Source: a virus. Taken from it: a stretch of DNA of 23,174 nt. Position numbers and translations under genes: made by a program. The stretch covers positions 1 through 23,174 of the IMG/VR virus record IMGVR_UViG_3300005833_000019; one strand, 5' to 3'. The notes beneath the pieces are model-generated. The model ran no database searches and had not been told where the DNA came from. It worked only from the letters and a program-made list of their open reading frames with translations. Of the stretch, positions 7,763-15,327 are shown one piece after another. Every line of letters starts with the position of its first letter. Within the stretch, counting starts at the first letter, position 1.

Positions 7763-9852
7763 CAGGCACTCTCCTTCGTGGCGTCCCCGAAGATGCCGAG
7801 GATCTCGGTGCGGAAGGGGACGTCCTGGGTGATGGTGAGCACCCCGTCCTCGTCCCACCCCAGCATGTTCAGGTCGGAGTCGCCGGTCATCCGAGGCTCG
7901 ACACGGTCCAGGGGGGAGGCGGGGGTGCGGTCGGCCGCCCGGTACCCGTTCACGAGCGGCAGAGCGGAGTCGTTGAGCCGGAGGCGGACCTTGGTGCGCC
8001 TGCGCTTCGCGGCCTGCGCGGACCCGCCCGGCCCGGCCACCTCGAGCGGCAGGGTGATCATGGTGGCGGTGAAGGCGAGGCCGACGTCCGCGGTGACAGG
8101 GGACTCCGCGGCCACCGTGATGGCGCCACCCAACACGGTGAAGGGCCCCTCGAGCGCGCCGTCCACCACCGCGTAGACGGTCTCTCCGTTGAGGTGAGCG
8201 AGCCCGCTTACCACCTGGCCCACCGGGAGGAGCTCGACGAGGGAGGAGTCGAGGTGGCAGATCCGGGTCTCGTGGAGCGGGATCCGCTCGAGCAGGATGG
8301 CGTCGCCCCGGGTGGCCGCGACCCAGACCTCGTCCCCGTCGGCGGTGCGCGCCACCGCGGCCGACTTGATGGAGGACGACGGGAACGCGATGCGCCACCA
8401 GGCGGCGACCTCCTCGCCCCGGTCGTAGGTGCAGCAGCGGAGTTCCCCGCCCTCAAGGAGGGCGATGAGCGTCGGCTCCGGGTGCTGGGACCAGTGGACC
8501 TCGACGACGTTGGAGTCGAAGAGGTCCTCGGCCGCGAAGGTGAGGGCGCGGGAGTACCAGGCCTGCCGCTCCCAGGAGTAGTCGAGGGCGCGCAGTTTCC
8601 GATGGTTCGACCCCACGAAGATCGCCTGGTCCCCGATGTGCCGCGCCTGCACCGGCGCAGAACCGAACGCGCTGCCGTCCTGGATGTCGATGTCGGCCTG
8701 GGCGATGAGGCCCTGCGACCCCTGGATGTGGTGCTCGACCGCCTCCGACCCCGCGAGGAGGACGCGCTGTCCCTGCATCCACTCGAGGCGGCCCTTCGTC
8801 GTGACCGTCACGGCGATGCCGTCCTCCACGGTGGCGCCGAGGCCGAAGTCGAACGGGCTGCCGCTCTTCGAGGCCCAGAGGTTGTGGGGGTCATCGGCCG
8901 TGGAGGCGAGCCAGAGGCGGCCCTGGAACCCCGCCTCGACGACCCCAGGCCAGTTGGTTCCCGACCAGCTCGCCGGTTGGCTGGAGAACTCCGCAGGGTA
9001 GAATTCGAAGACGAGCGCGCCCGGCAGCGGCATCGAGAGCACGCGGGGCTGCACGTTTCGGTGGACGAAGAAACACCGGCCCTTCGACAACTCCGCGGAG
9101 TTCTGCAGCTCCGCGAGCTGTCCTGCCGTCCAGGGCGAGTTGAACTCGGAGATGGTGGCCGCGCTCTGGTTGTAGACCACCACGTCGTCGAGGTAGTTCA
9201 GCGTCGGGCCGCCGCTGCCGGTGGATACGAAGCGCACCACCATGGGGCTGCCGGTGCCCGTGAACGTGTAGCTGACCGTCGTCCACTCCAGGGTGGTGGT
9301 CGTGGTCCCCAGCGACACGCCGCCGGCCAGGGCCTCCATCTGGTGGATGACGCCGAGAGCAGGATCCCTGCGAACCCTGAACGAGAGGGCGTAGGTGTTT
9401 CCGGCCACGGTCGCGATGCTCTGCTCGATGGCCTGCGTCGATGGATTGTACCCGGGCACCTGGGCCCGTCCCTGGACCCAAGCGCAGAGCCCGCTTGCGG
9501 TCCAGGACGCGAGGGACGCATCGAACCCACCGTTGACGATGAGGTTCGGGCGGAACGCCAGGAGCCCCGTCAGCTTCGAGTAGATCCTGACCTTCGACGC
9601 GCCGACGGCGATCACGTAGTCCTCGGTCGCCCCCGAGACCCGGAACTCGAAGAGCCTGGGCGCATCGCCCTCGGGCCAGGTGGCGACGTACTGCGAGCCA
9701 GCCCGCATCCTCACCGGACCCTGCGGCAGCACTTGGAAGTTCTCGCAGCGCGCGAGCGCCTTGCGGTAGAGCTCCGAGTCCACGCGGGCGCGGAGCCGCG
9801 AGGAGATCTCCCCTCCGGTGAACGCGGTCTGGCTGGGCGAGAAGCCGGCCAC
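7762..9852 (-). CDS. Tail tubular protein B (nozzle, T7 gp12-like) with inserted module
   Basis: 696 residues, GTG start with a strong AGGAGGT eight bases upstream. The N-terminus (SPSQTAFTGGEISSRLRARVD, a few residues shown) is the standard start of podovirus nozzle proteins: 'F.GGE.S..L..R.D', then 'L..C.NF...P.G...R..G'. The protein forms the distal tail tube and carries the fibre attachment. The family normally goes from 'KLTG' directly to 'SPWTA..L..L'; here the two are separated by about 125 residues (102-230), a carbohydrate-binding-like beta-sandwich starting LIVNGGFDASLASW. After residue 235 the nozzle fold resumes (SPWTAGQLAEL, then FFVHRNVQPRVLSM). The C-terminal half contains expected blocks such as PGVVEAGFQGRLWLAST and the ERQAWYSR region. 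Confidence 0.88.
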   Translation of the reverse strand: MAGFSPSQTAFTGGEISSRLRARVDSELYRKALARCENFQVLPQGPVRMRAGSQYVATWPEGDAPRLFEFRVSGATEDYVIAVGASKVRIYSKLTGLLAFRPNLIVNGGFDASLASWTASGLCAWVQGRAQVPGYNPSTQAIEQSIATVAGNTYALSFRVRRDPALGVIHQMEALAGGVSLGTTTTTLEWTTVSYTFTGTGSPMVVRFVSTGSGGPTLNYLDDVVVYNQSAATISEFNSPWTAGQLAELQNSAELSKGRCFFVHRNVQPRVLSMPLPGALVFEFYPAEFSSQPASWSGTNWPGVVEAGFQGRLWLASTADDPHNLWASKSGSPFDFGLGATVEDGIAVTVTTKGRLEWMQGQRVLLAGSEAVEHHIQGSQGLIAQADIDIQDGSAFGSAPVQARHIGDQAIFVGSNHRKLRALDYSWERQAWYSRALTFAAEDLFDSNVVEVHWSQHPEPTLIALLEGGELRCCTYDRGEEVAAWWRIAFPSSSIKSAAVARTADGDEVWVAATRGDAILLERIPLHETRICHLDSSLVELLPVGQVVSGLAHLNGETVYAVVDGALEGPFTVLGGAITVAAESPVTADVGLAFTATMITLPLEVAGPGGSAQAAKRRRTKVRLRLNDSALPLVNGYRAADRTPASPLDRVEPRMTGDSDLNMLGWDEDGVLTITQDVPFRTEILGIFGDATKESA
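9163..9549 (-). other. Carbohydrate-binding-like module inserted in the nozzle protein
   Basis: Residues about 102-230 of the nozzle protein. NGGFDASLASWTASG is the classical opening of CBM4/9/22-type and related galactose-binding-like folds (N.GF......W). It is followed by alternating beta strands (TYALSFRVRRD, TTLEWTTVSYTFTG, PMVVRFVSTG) and the closing NYLDDVVVYN, where an Asp before the last strand is typical of these modules. The boundaries match the point where the ordinary nozzle sequence is interrupted. Confidence 0.65.
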
Positions 9853-9855
9853 CCC

Positions 9856-10425
9856 CTAGAACCTCCTGTACGTCAGGGTGGACTCCGGCCGCTTCTCGCT
9901 CCGCCCCTGCATTCCGTCCCGCGCTCCGGCATCCTGGAGCACCTTCGCGTAGAGCGCCCACAGGGCGGACTGGAGCCCCGCGTTCTCGGTGATCGGCATC
10001 GCGAGGGCGAAGGCCAGCCGGTATGCCATCGCCTGGACGAAGCCGGCCGTCCACTGCACCGTGTCCTCGATGCGCGCCAGGTACTTGACGTAGAGGGTGG
10101 AGGCCTGGTCCGTGACCAGATACCCCTCCTCCCGCTGCCACTCGATGTCGCTCGCCGTGGTGCCGTCGCCGGCCTCGAGGACCCGGATGCAGTCCGTGGG
10201 CAGAAGGAACCGTGCCCCCCACCCGTAGGCCGGCGGGGTGGCGTCGGCTGCCACCTGGACGCGCTTCACGGCGAAGGTCCACGCGCGGGCCTCGAGGACC
10301 GCATCACGGGTCGCATCCCAGTTGGCGGCGCAGAGCTCCGCGTTCACGGAGGCGTCGCCGATGCTGGTGATCTTCTGGGCCCCGAGCCACCCGAGCGCCA
10401 GGTTGCAGATCCCGACCTGATCCAC
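9856..10425 (-). CDS. Tail tubular protein A (gatekeeper, T7 gp11-like)
   Basis: 189 residues, close to T7 gp11 (196). The opening MDQVGICNLALGWLGAQKITSIGD is typical of this family: 'CN.AL..LG...I.S..D....A..C...W...RD..L....W.FA'. Matches continue with ELCAANWDATRDAVLEARAWTFA and with the YGWGARFLLPTDCIRVLE block. The protein forms the ring between portal and nozzle and closes the DNA channel. The GTG start has AGGAGG five bases upstream. Confidence 0.88.
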   Translation of the reverse strand: MDQVGICNLALGWLGAQKITSIGDASVNAELCAANWDATRDAVLEARAWTFAVKRVQVAADATPPAYGWGARFLLPTDCIRVLEAGDGTTASDIEWQREEGYLVTDQASTLYVKYLARIEDTVQWTAGFVQAMAYRLAFALAMPITENAGLQSALWALYAKVLQDAGARDGMQGRSEKRPESTLTYRRF

Positions 10426-10437
10426 GGACGCCTCCTG

Positions 10438-10851
10438 CTAGGTGCCGAAGGTCGTGGCGAACTTGTCGATGGCGCGCTGCATCGCTCCGACCAGGATGTT
10501 GTTCCGGTCGAGGTAGAGGGACGCCGTGTCCCCCACCACGATGCCCCACTGGGTCTCGGTGGGCGCGGTGGCCTGCGCCGTGTTCACGCCCGCGACCTGG
10601 TCGGCCGGCACGCTGGGGGCTGCCGCGAAGACCTTGCGATTCGTGCCGCCGACGCCGGTGTCGCCGCTTTTGGGGGTCTCGGCCCACTTCTCCAGGTAGG
10701 CCCGGAGCTCGGAGCCGCACCGCTGGCGCGGGACGCTGTCCCCGACCATGACTGCGACCTCGGCAGCGGCGCACGTCGAGTAGGCGACGACGCTGGTCGA
10801 AACGGTGGCGGGGCCGCCGTCGGGGAGGGTGACTCGAATCATGGTCGCCAT
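10438..10851 (-). CDS. Hypothetical virion-block protein, 137 residues
   Basis: Not recognised. MATMIRVTLPDGGPATV is followed by a Val/Ala-rich mixed sequence and a C-terminal part with NNILVGAMQRAIDKFATTFGT. It lies between a 71-residue protein and the gp11-like gene, where many podoviruses encode a small head-completion or unknown protein, so a virion or assembly role is plausible. The chosen ATG has GAGGT a few bases upstream. An ATG three codons later (MIRVTL) is the alternative. Confidence 0.65.
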   Translation of the reverse strand: MATMIRVTLPDGGPATVSTSVVAYSTCAAAEVAVMVGDSVPRQRCGSELRAYLEKWAETPKSGDTGVGGTNRKVFAAAPSVPADQVAGVNTAQATAPTETQWGIVVGDTASLYLDRNNILVGAMQRAIDKFATTFGT

Positions 10852-10853
10852 GG

Positions 10854-11069
10854 CTACCTCTTCCCGGCCTTCGCGGCCGGCTCCTGGGGCTTCGACTCCG
10901 GCGCGTTCTTCTCCTCGGCTGCCGCCTTGAGGTCGGCCTGGTTCCGGTGGAACCAGTCGCCGTCGATCTGATCCACGAACGGCTCGATGGCCTCCTTCAC
11001 GCTCTTGCCCGAGCGGATCGCGGCGAACATCTGGTGCCGCTCCGCCTCCGTGGGACCGATCCTCTTCAT
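10854..11069 (-). CDS. Small charged protein downstream of the capsid gene
   Basis: 71 residues, not recognised. The first half (MKRIGPTEAERHQMFAAIRSG) looks helical; the second half is rich in Lys, Glu, Ala and Pro and probably disordered. A GGAGG sits about five bases before the ATG. Cotranscription with the capsid gene is possible past the hairpin at 11098-11129. It could be an assembly factor, but nothing in the sequence proves it. Confidence 0.7.
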   Translation of the reverse strand: MKRIGPTEAERHQMFAAIRSGKSVKEAIEPFVDQIDGDWFHRNQADLKAAAEEKNAPESKPQEPAAKAGKR

Positions 11070-11097
11070 GTGGCCTCCGCTCCTGCGAGGGTGCTGC

Positions 11098-11129
11098 GAG
11101 CGGGGCGGCGCAGGAGAACCGCCCCGCTC
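11098..11129 (-). terminator. Perfect 11-bp hairpin just after the capsid gene
   Basis: GAGCGGGGCGG and CCGCCCCGCTC are exact reverse complements separated by a 10-base loop. The stem begins about ten bases after the capsid stop. No T-run follows, so it is not a textbook intrinsic terminator. It could attenuate transcription or protect the capsid mRNA 3' end, as happens after capsid genes of other phages. Confidence 0.55.
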
Positions 11130-11138
11130 ACGGGGCTG

Positions 11139-11996
11139 CTACGACTCGAGGACGTGGGCGCGGATGACGTGCTCGTCCTCGATGCGGGTGGCGCCGAAGG
11201 CCATGGCGCTGTAGACGCGCCACGCGAAGGACTTCTCGGAGCTCTCGACCACGCGGGTCCAGAGGTCCTTGGTGAGGTGCAGGCCCACCGCGCGCTTGGT
11301 CATCGCGAGGTAGTAGTACTGCAGGCCGGACACGTTCGGGAGCAGGGTGCTCACGATCCAGGTGTAGCCGAGCCAGTTCTCGACGTAGCCCTTGGCGTCG
11401 AGGGCCTGGGCCATCACGTAGTCGCTCGAGGTGGCCTGGGTGAGCTGCAGGAGCTTCTTCGCGCCGTTCGGGCGGACCACGAAGACCTTCTCCTCGTCGG
11501 TCGGGACGTTGTTCAGCCAGAACTTCTCGTTGATGCTGGTGATGAAGTTGAAATCGAAGGCCTGGGTGGCGCCGCCGAGGCCCTGCCCGGCCGGGAACGC
11601 GGTCGAACCGCCCGCCTCGTCCTCCGTCGCGCCCAGCGCCGCGGTGATGATGACGGAGTCGATGTTGCGGCCGTGCGCGTCGGCGTGGGCGCGCAGGACG
11701 TCGGAGCGCGGGTCGCGCGCCGCCTGGGCGATGTTGGTCGGGTCCACGAGGTTCGACACCTCGAAGTCGGCGGGCTTGGAGCGGCGCCGGGTGAGGGAGA
11801 GCGCGGTGTCGGCGGTGGCGCCGCCGGCGGTGCGCGCGGTGGTGGAGAGCGCGCCCAGGCGATCCCAGAGGTGCATGTCGGGGGCGTTCCGCTCGATCGT
11901 GAAGGGGCGGAGCTTGCTGCCGCGCTGCTGCGAGAGGCTGCGGAGGTTCGCTTCGAAGTCGCGCTGGTAGATGGGGCTCAGGTCTGCGACGGCCAT
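11139..11996 (-). CDS. Major capsid protein
   Basis: 285 residues, MAVADLSPIYQRDFEANLRSL at the start. It has the composition and order expected of an HK97-fold shell protein of the podovirus type: an N-terminal arm, a beta-rich middle with TRRRSKPADFEVSNLVDPTNI, an acidic/Gly-rich stretch and a C-terminal domain ending GATRIEDEHVIRAHVLES. It also contains VFVVRPNGAKKLLQL, similar to the conserved spine strand region of phage capsid proteins. Its place upstream of the tail tubular genes fits. The start has AGGAG seven bases upstream, its own leader (11997-12193) with a hairpin, and a hairpin after its stop, which fits high independent expression. Confidence 0.82.
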   Translation of the reverse strand: MAVADLSPIYQRDFEANLRSLSQQRGSKLRPFTIERNAPDMHLWDRLGALSTTARTAGGATADTALSLTRRRSKPADFEVSNLVDPTNIAQAARDPRSDVLRAHADAHGRNIDSVIITAALGATEDEAGGSTAFPAGQGLGGATQAFDFNFITSINEKFWLNNVPTDEEKVFVVRPNGAKKLLQLTQATSSDYVMAQALDAKGYVENWLGYTWIVSTLLPNVSGLQYYYLAMTKRAVGLHLTKDLWTRVVESSEKSFAWRVYSAMAFGATRIEDEHVIRAHVLES

Positions 11997-12003
11997 TGTG
12001 TGT

Positions 12004-12045
12004 CTCCTGCCCGCTGCTCGCGGGCGACTGGTGGGTCGCCGCGAG
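12004..12045 (-). promoter_or_regulatory. Capsid-gene leader: hairpin abutting the ribosome binding site
   Basis: Upstream of the capsid ATG, CTCGCGGCGAC pairs with GTCGCCCGCGAG (one bulged C, loop CCACCA; 12017-12045), ending eight bases before AGGAG (12004-12008). A stem this close to a strong ribosome binding site often stabilises the 5' end of a highly translated mRNA. It could also be a processing site. Confidence 0.5.
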
Positions 12046-12070
12046 TAGTCCGGTCAGGAGGGCCGGGCCC

Positions 12071-12089
12071 GCTATGCTTGGAGCTATGC
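12071..12089. repeat. Short direct repeat GCTATGC in the capsid leader
   Basis: GCTATGC occurs twice, 12 bases apart (12071-12077 and 12083-12089), in the non-coding gap 11997-12193. The spacing is about one helical turn, so a dimeric regulator could bind. No further evidence; it may be chance. Confidence 0.3.
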
Positions 12090-12157
12090 GCCCGCTCCCG
12101 AGGCCCTGGGGCGGCGAGGCCGGTTACCCGGTAGTCCCGCTCCCAGGATGCGTCAGA

Positions 12158-12185
12158 ATCCTAGCACTTCGGAGGGGGATTGGAA
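12158..12185 (-). promoter_or_regulatory. Possible sigma70-type promoter for the capsid gene
   Basis: On the minus strand TTCCAA (12180-12185) and TAGGAT (12158-12163) are separated by 16 bases. The -10 matches TATAAT at 4 of 6 positions including first, second and last; the -35 matches 3 of 6. It lies just past the stop of the repeat protein gene in the only large gap of the structural block. The match is modest. Confidence 0.3.
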
Positions 12186-12193
12186 GTCCTGTC

Positions 12194-12964
12194 CTAGAGC
12201 CACGGGACACCCCCCGCCCACGGGTCCGCAGGAGCTCCACCCAGGCCCCCGCCGCTCACCGGGAGTCCGGTCCCGGTGCGGGCTTCTGCTCCCCCCGCCG
12301 ACCCGACGGCGAGCCCCAGCGTGCCGGTGCCGGAGATGGCGGCGCCGGTGCCGTCCACCGCCTTGGCCCCCACCGCCGAGGCCAGGGTAGCGGTCCCTGT
12401 GAGGGGGGCTGCTGTCCCGTCCACCGCCTTGGCACCATCCGCTGCCCCGAGCGCCCCGGTGCCGGTGACCGCCGTCCCCGTCCCGGATCGGTCGCTCCCG
12501 CCGCCAGCGAAACCGACGGCGAGGCCGAGGGAGCCGGTCCCGGTGACCGCCGCGCCCGTGGCGCTGACATCCTTCTCCCCCGTGGCGCTGCCGAGGGTGC
12601 CCGTCCCCGTGACGGCAAGGCCCGTGGCGGCGACGTCCTTGGCCCCTGTAGCGACGCCGAGGTCCGCTGTGCCCGAGAGAGCCACCCCGGTGCCTGGCAC
12701 GTCCTTGGCGCCGACTGCGCTCGCCAGGGAGGCCGTCCCGGTGACGGCCGCCGCGGTGCCGGAGATGGCTCGCGAGCCAACCCCGGACCCCAGCGTGCCG
12801 GTGCCCGTAATCGCCACCCCGGAGCTGTCCACCGCCCGGGTGCCGTCCGCCGCCCCGAGGGACGCCGTGCCGGTGATGGCCTGGCCCGTCCCCGAGCGGT
12901 CGTTGCCGGCCACCTCCGCGGCCATGGCCGCGATGAGCAACAGCTTGTGACGGCTGAGGGCCAC
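12194..12964 (-). CDS. Tandem-repeat protein (about ten 22-residue repeats), probable fibre or surface protein
   Basis: 256 residues. After an N-terminal segment (MALSRHKLLLIAAMAAEVAGN), residues 22-227 consist of nine repeats of 22 residues, two of them (units 6 and 9) lengthened to 26 by an AGG insert; a degenerate tenth runs to about 248. The core of each unit is GTG.A.TGTG.LG.A.G.K. Units 1 and 7 are nearly alike and unit 7 follows an AGGGS insert, which suggests a higher-order duplication. Repeats of this length and Gly/Thr content fit a beta-solenoid, but that is inference. The GTG start lies three bases after the upstream stop and has no clear ribosome binding site; ATG at residue 14 is an alternative. 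It probably belongs to the fibre/decoration cassette. Confidence 0.75.
   Translation of the reverse strand: MALSRHKLLLIAAMAAEVAGNDRSGTGQAITGTASLGAADGTRAVDSSGVAITGTGTLGSGVGSRAISGTAAAVTGTASLASAVGAKDVPGTGVALSGTADLGVATGAKDVAATGLAVTGTGTLGSATGEKDVSATGAAVTGTGSLGLAVGFAGGGSDRSGTGTAVTGTGALGAADGAKAVDGTAAPLTGTATLASAVGAKAVDGTGAAISGTGTLGLAVGSAGGAEARTGTGLPVSGGGLGGAPADPWAGGVPWL
12220..12901 (-). repeat. 66-bp in-frame tandem repeat array
   Basis: DNA encoding the 22-residue units described for the repeat protein. The period is 66 bases, with two 78-base units, and the last unit is degraded. The units differ in sequence but keep length and reading frame, so they are under protein-level constraint rather than recent slippage. 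Confidence 0.8.
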
Positions 12965-12967
12965 GGG

Positions 12968-13294
12968 CTAGACCGACTCGTCCACCCAGAGGGCCGCGCC
13001 GGTCACCTGGTCCACCGCCGTTTCGCCGGCCGGGACCGGGCCCACCTTGGCGTAGAGCCTGAGCCCCTGCCCCGCCCAGAACCACTCCGAGCCGCCAGGA
13101 CCGATGACGGTGCCGACGTTCACGGTGATGGTGGGCGCGGCGCCGCTGGTCTTGCGGATCGTCACCGGCTGCGGGCCGTTGTTGTAGACCACCACGAGTT
13201 GCCGGTTCGCCGCGTTCGTCGCGTCGATGGGCGTCGCGCTCCCGGCCGCCAGCGCCAGGACTTCGGCCCCTCCACCTGTCGTCGGTGCAGCCAT
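12968..13294 (-). CDS. Small beta-rich structural protein
   Basis: 108 residues, not recognised by name. It reads as short beta strands and Gly turns: QLVVVYNNGPQPVTIRKTSG, then ITVNVGTVIGPGGSEWFW and LRLYAKVG. This is the pattern of small phage decoration or fibre-associated domains. GGGAGG lies five bases before the ATG. It is followed after three bases by the repeat protein gene. Confidence 0.75.
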   Translation of the reverse strand: MAAPTTGGGAEVLALAAGSATPIDATNAANRQLVVVYNNGPQPVTIRKTSGAAPTITVNVGTVIGPGGSEWFWAGQGLRLYAKVGPVPAGETAVDQVTGAALWVDESV

Positions 13295-13304
13295 GTGTGC
13301 CTCC

Positions 13305-14084
13305 CTACTGCGCCTTGACCTCGCCCACGCAGCCCCACGACCAGGCCACCGAGCGCGACGACCCGTAGGCGCGCGACGACGTGTCCGGGGTGACGTTGGT
13401 CGAGTGGATGATCGCCTGCGCGGTGAAATTCGAGGGCGTGCCCGCGCTGTCGATGGTGGTCCCTGCGATGGCGGTCCCCGCCAGCGTGGTGGTGTCGTTG
13501 CCTTCTCCCACCGAGCCCCAGACGTAGGACCCTGTCGCTGCGGCAGCCACGCTCGCCTGCGGGTTGGAGGTCGAGGAGGAAGGTGCTGCACTGATCCCGC
13601 TGTTGCCGATGGTGCTCGAGGCCCCCGTCCATGACCAGACCCCGATCATCGCGTTCATGCTGCTTGGTGTACCGGGGATGGTGCAGGACACAGTGGAGCT
13701 GGACAGCGCCGCGCTGGAGTAGGCGTACCAGATGGCGCAGCCTACAGCAGTCCCGGCATCCTCGATGTGGGTCAGCCGCGTGAACGTGAGCCCGGAGGCA
13801 CCCCCGGTGCCGACGCACGTCACCAGCGGGAGCGTGCCGCTGTTGAGGTTGTTCTGACCCACACTGACGGTGAGCATGGAAGCGCCAGCGGTCGTGAAGC
13901 TGGGGGACGCGATGGTGGTCGCGGCGGAGCCGGTCAACTGCGTGGTCTGCGGGAATCCCGCCTCCAGAGCGAGCGGCACCGAGCAGTTCGTGCAGAGCCC
14001 GGCACCCGTGCTCTGTGTCCCCGCTGTGGCGAGGCGCCCGGTGGGCAGGACCGCGAGCGCGAGGGCGAGAAGGATCGAGGTCAC
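13305..14084 (-). CDS. Secreted-type beta protein with Sec signal peptide (259 residues)
   Basis: Starts at a GTG overlapping the upstream stop (GTGA): MTSILLALALAVLPTGRLATAG is a convincing signal peptide with a hydrophobic core and cleavage probably after ATA. No lipobox is present. The mature part is Ser/Thr/Gly-rich beta sequence with cysteines (LCTNCS, VTCVG, VGCAIWYAY, VSCTIPG) and ends SVAWSWGCVGEVKAQ, a closing strand common in phage and cell-surface beta-sandwich repeats. Cysteines would form disulphides only after export. Its partner upstream also has a signal peptide. Function unknown; surface display or receptor blocking are possibilities. Confidence 0.8.
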   Translation of the reverse strand: MTSILLALALAVLPTGRLATAGTQSTGAGLCTNCSVPLALEAGFPQTTQLTGSAATTIASPSFTTAGASMLTVSVGQNNLNSGTLPLVTCVGTGGASGLTFTRLTHIEDAGTAVGCAIWYAYSSAALSSSTVSCTIPGTPSSMNAMIGVWSWTGASSTIGNSGISAAPSSSTSNPQASVAAAATGSYVWGSVGEGNDTTTLAGTAIAGTTIDSAGTPSNFTAQAIIHSTNVTPDTSSRAYGSSRSVAWSWGCVGEVKAQ

Positions 14085-15325
14085 TTGTAGAAGATGGTGC
14101 AGGAGTTGGCGGTGGTACAAGCCGTCGCGCCCGTCGCGGTCGTGCCCATGCAGACGGCGATCCCGGTGGCGTGGTTGCGAAGCCCGATGCCGGGGACCAG
14201 CGTCAGGGTGCCCGAGGAAGGCAGCGCCAGGGACCAGATGACCGAGGTCCCGCAGGTTGGCGAGCCCGCCGTGTTGTAGAACTGGAGGAAGCAGGTGCTC
14301 GCGTTGGCGTTGGCGCACGACACCCCGTAGACCTCACCCGCACTCGCCTTGACGTTGGTGGTGGTGTTCACCGTGACCGTCGAGGACGTGAGCCCCGAGT
14401 CAGCGGTGCTCGCCACGATCATCATCTTCTGGCCCGTGGAGTTGGAGTCCACCCCTGCCTTGTTGTATGCGGTACCGTCCCCAATCGACACGACCTGAAA
14501 GCCGGTTGTGGTGTCCACGATGCCCGCGGCCGAGCGGCCTGCCGTCGTGCCCGACACCGCGCTGCGAGCGATGAACGGCATGACCGCCATCCCCGCGCCC
14601 GGCGCCGCCGTGTTGTGGGCGTTGACCTGGGGCGACAGGTAGGTGGTCGAGTCGGTGATCCGGGTGTTCAGCGAACCGTTCGTGGCGTCCACCGACAGGG
14701 TCGTTGCGTTGCCTGCCGTCGCCGTATTCACGGCCGAGCGGGAGAGGGCCGGCGTGGCAAGCAGCCAACCCACCGACCCGGGCGTGGTGTTCGGGACCGC
14801 GCTCTTCAGCGCGTTGAACGTGGTCGCGGTGGTCGCGTCCTGCACCCCGACCGCCACCGTTACCGGCGGCACACTCGCGGCGCCGGGCACGGCGGCGAAC
14901 ATGACGGACGGATCGCGCATGTCCGTCGCAGTGACCGTGATGGTGATGTCGCCGCTCGTGCGAGCCGACATGCGGACCCGTGCGAACCGGGCCCCCGCCA
15001 CTCCGATGATGCTGCGCGAGAGGCCCACCGCGAACCCGGTCGTGATGGACGATGCCTTGTTGCCCGTGGCGGGATCATCGAAGTAGGTCCCGACGTAGTT
15101 CGTGCCGTCCATCGACATCTCGGCCAGGATGGTCACTCCCGACGGCGCGTTGTTCGCGGTCTGGACGAACCCGACCGACGACTTACCCTTGGTCACCACC
15201 GTGCAAGTGGCGTTGGCAGCGGCGAGGTTGCACGCGCTCTGAATGGTGTCGGCGGACTGGACCGTGACGTTGACCTGCCCGAGAGCCAGCGCCGGGAGGA
15301 GCAGCAGAAGGGCGAGAGCGCGCAT
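14081..15325 (-). CDS. Secreted-type beta protein with Sec signal peptide (414 residues)
   Basis: MRALALLLLLPALALGQ is a clear signal peptide (one Arg, ten-residue Leu/Ala core, AxG before Q17). Residues about 45-145 form a beta-sandwich found in many phage structural proteins: VTILAEMSMDGTNYVGTYFDD, then ARFARVRMSARTSGDITITVT. Later segments include cysteine pairs (VSCANANASTCFLQF, ACTTANSCTIFYK) that would suit an oxidising compartment. The ATG lies two bases after the stop of the Gp80-like gene. The signal peptide is unusual for a gene in the capsid block. It might be a tail-fibre-like protein displayed on the infected cell or a host-derived domain; I cannot decide. Confidence 0.8.
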   Translation of the reverse strand: MRALALLLLLPALALGQVNVTVQSADTIQSACNLAAANATCTVVTKGKSSVGFVQTANNAPSGVTILAEMSMDGTNYVGTYFDDPATGNKASSITTGFAVGLSRSIIGVAGARFARVRMSARTSGDITITVTATDMRDPSVMFAAVPGAASVPPVTVAVGVQDATTATTFNALKSAVPNTTPGSVGWLLATPALSRSAVNTATAGNATTLSVDATNGSLNTRITDSTTYLSPQVNAHNTAAPGAGMAVMPFIARSAVSGTTAGRSAAGIVDTTTGFQVVSIGDGTAYNKAGVDSNSTGQKMMIVASTADSGLTSSTVTVNTTTNVKASAGEVYGVSCANANASTCFLQFYNTAGSPTCGTSVIWSLALPSSGTLTLVPGIGLRNHATGIAVCMGTTATGATACTTANSCTIFYK

Positions 15326-15327
15326 GG

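Noticed and set aside
8194-10971. 925-codon plus-strand frame
   Set aside because: Antisense shadow of the nozzle, gp11-like and neighbouring genes; low-complexity product, no family pattern.
12017-12045. Intrinsic terminator before the capsid gene
   Set aside because: No T-run on the minus strand and it directly precedes the ribosome binding site, so a leader structure is more likely.
12220-12901. CRISPR-like array
   Set aside because: The repeats are in-frame codons of 66 bp with no spacers of constant length between identical units.
11996-13318. Plus-strand frames over the repeat gene and capsid leader
   Set aside because: They mirror the repeat array and the gap; the minus-strand product has regular repeats and fits the operon.
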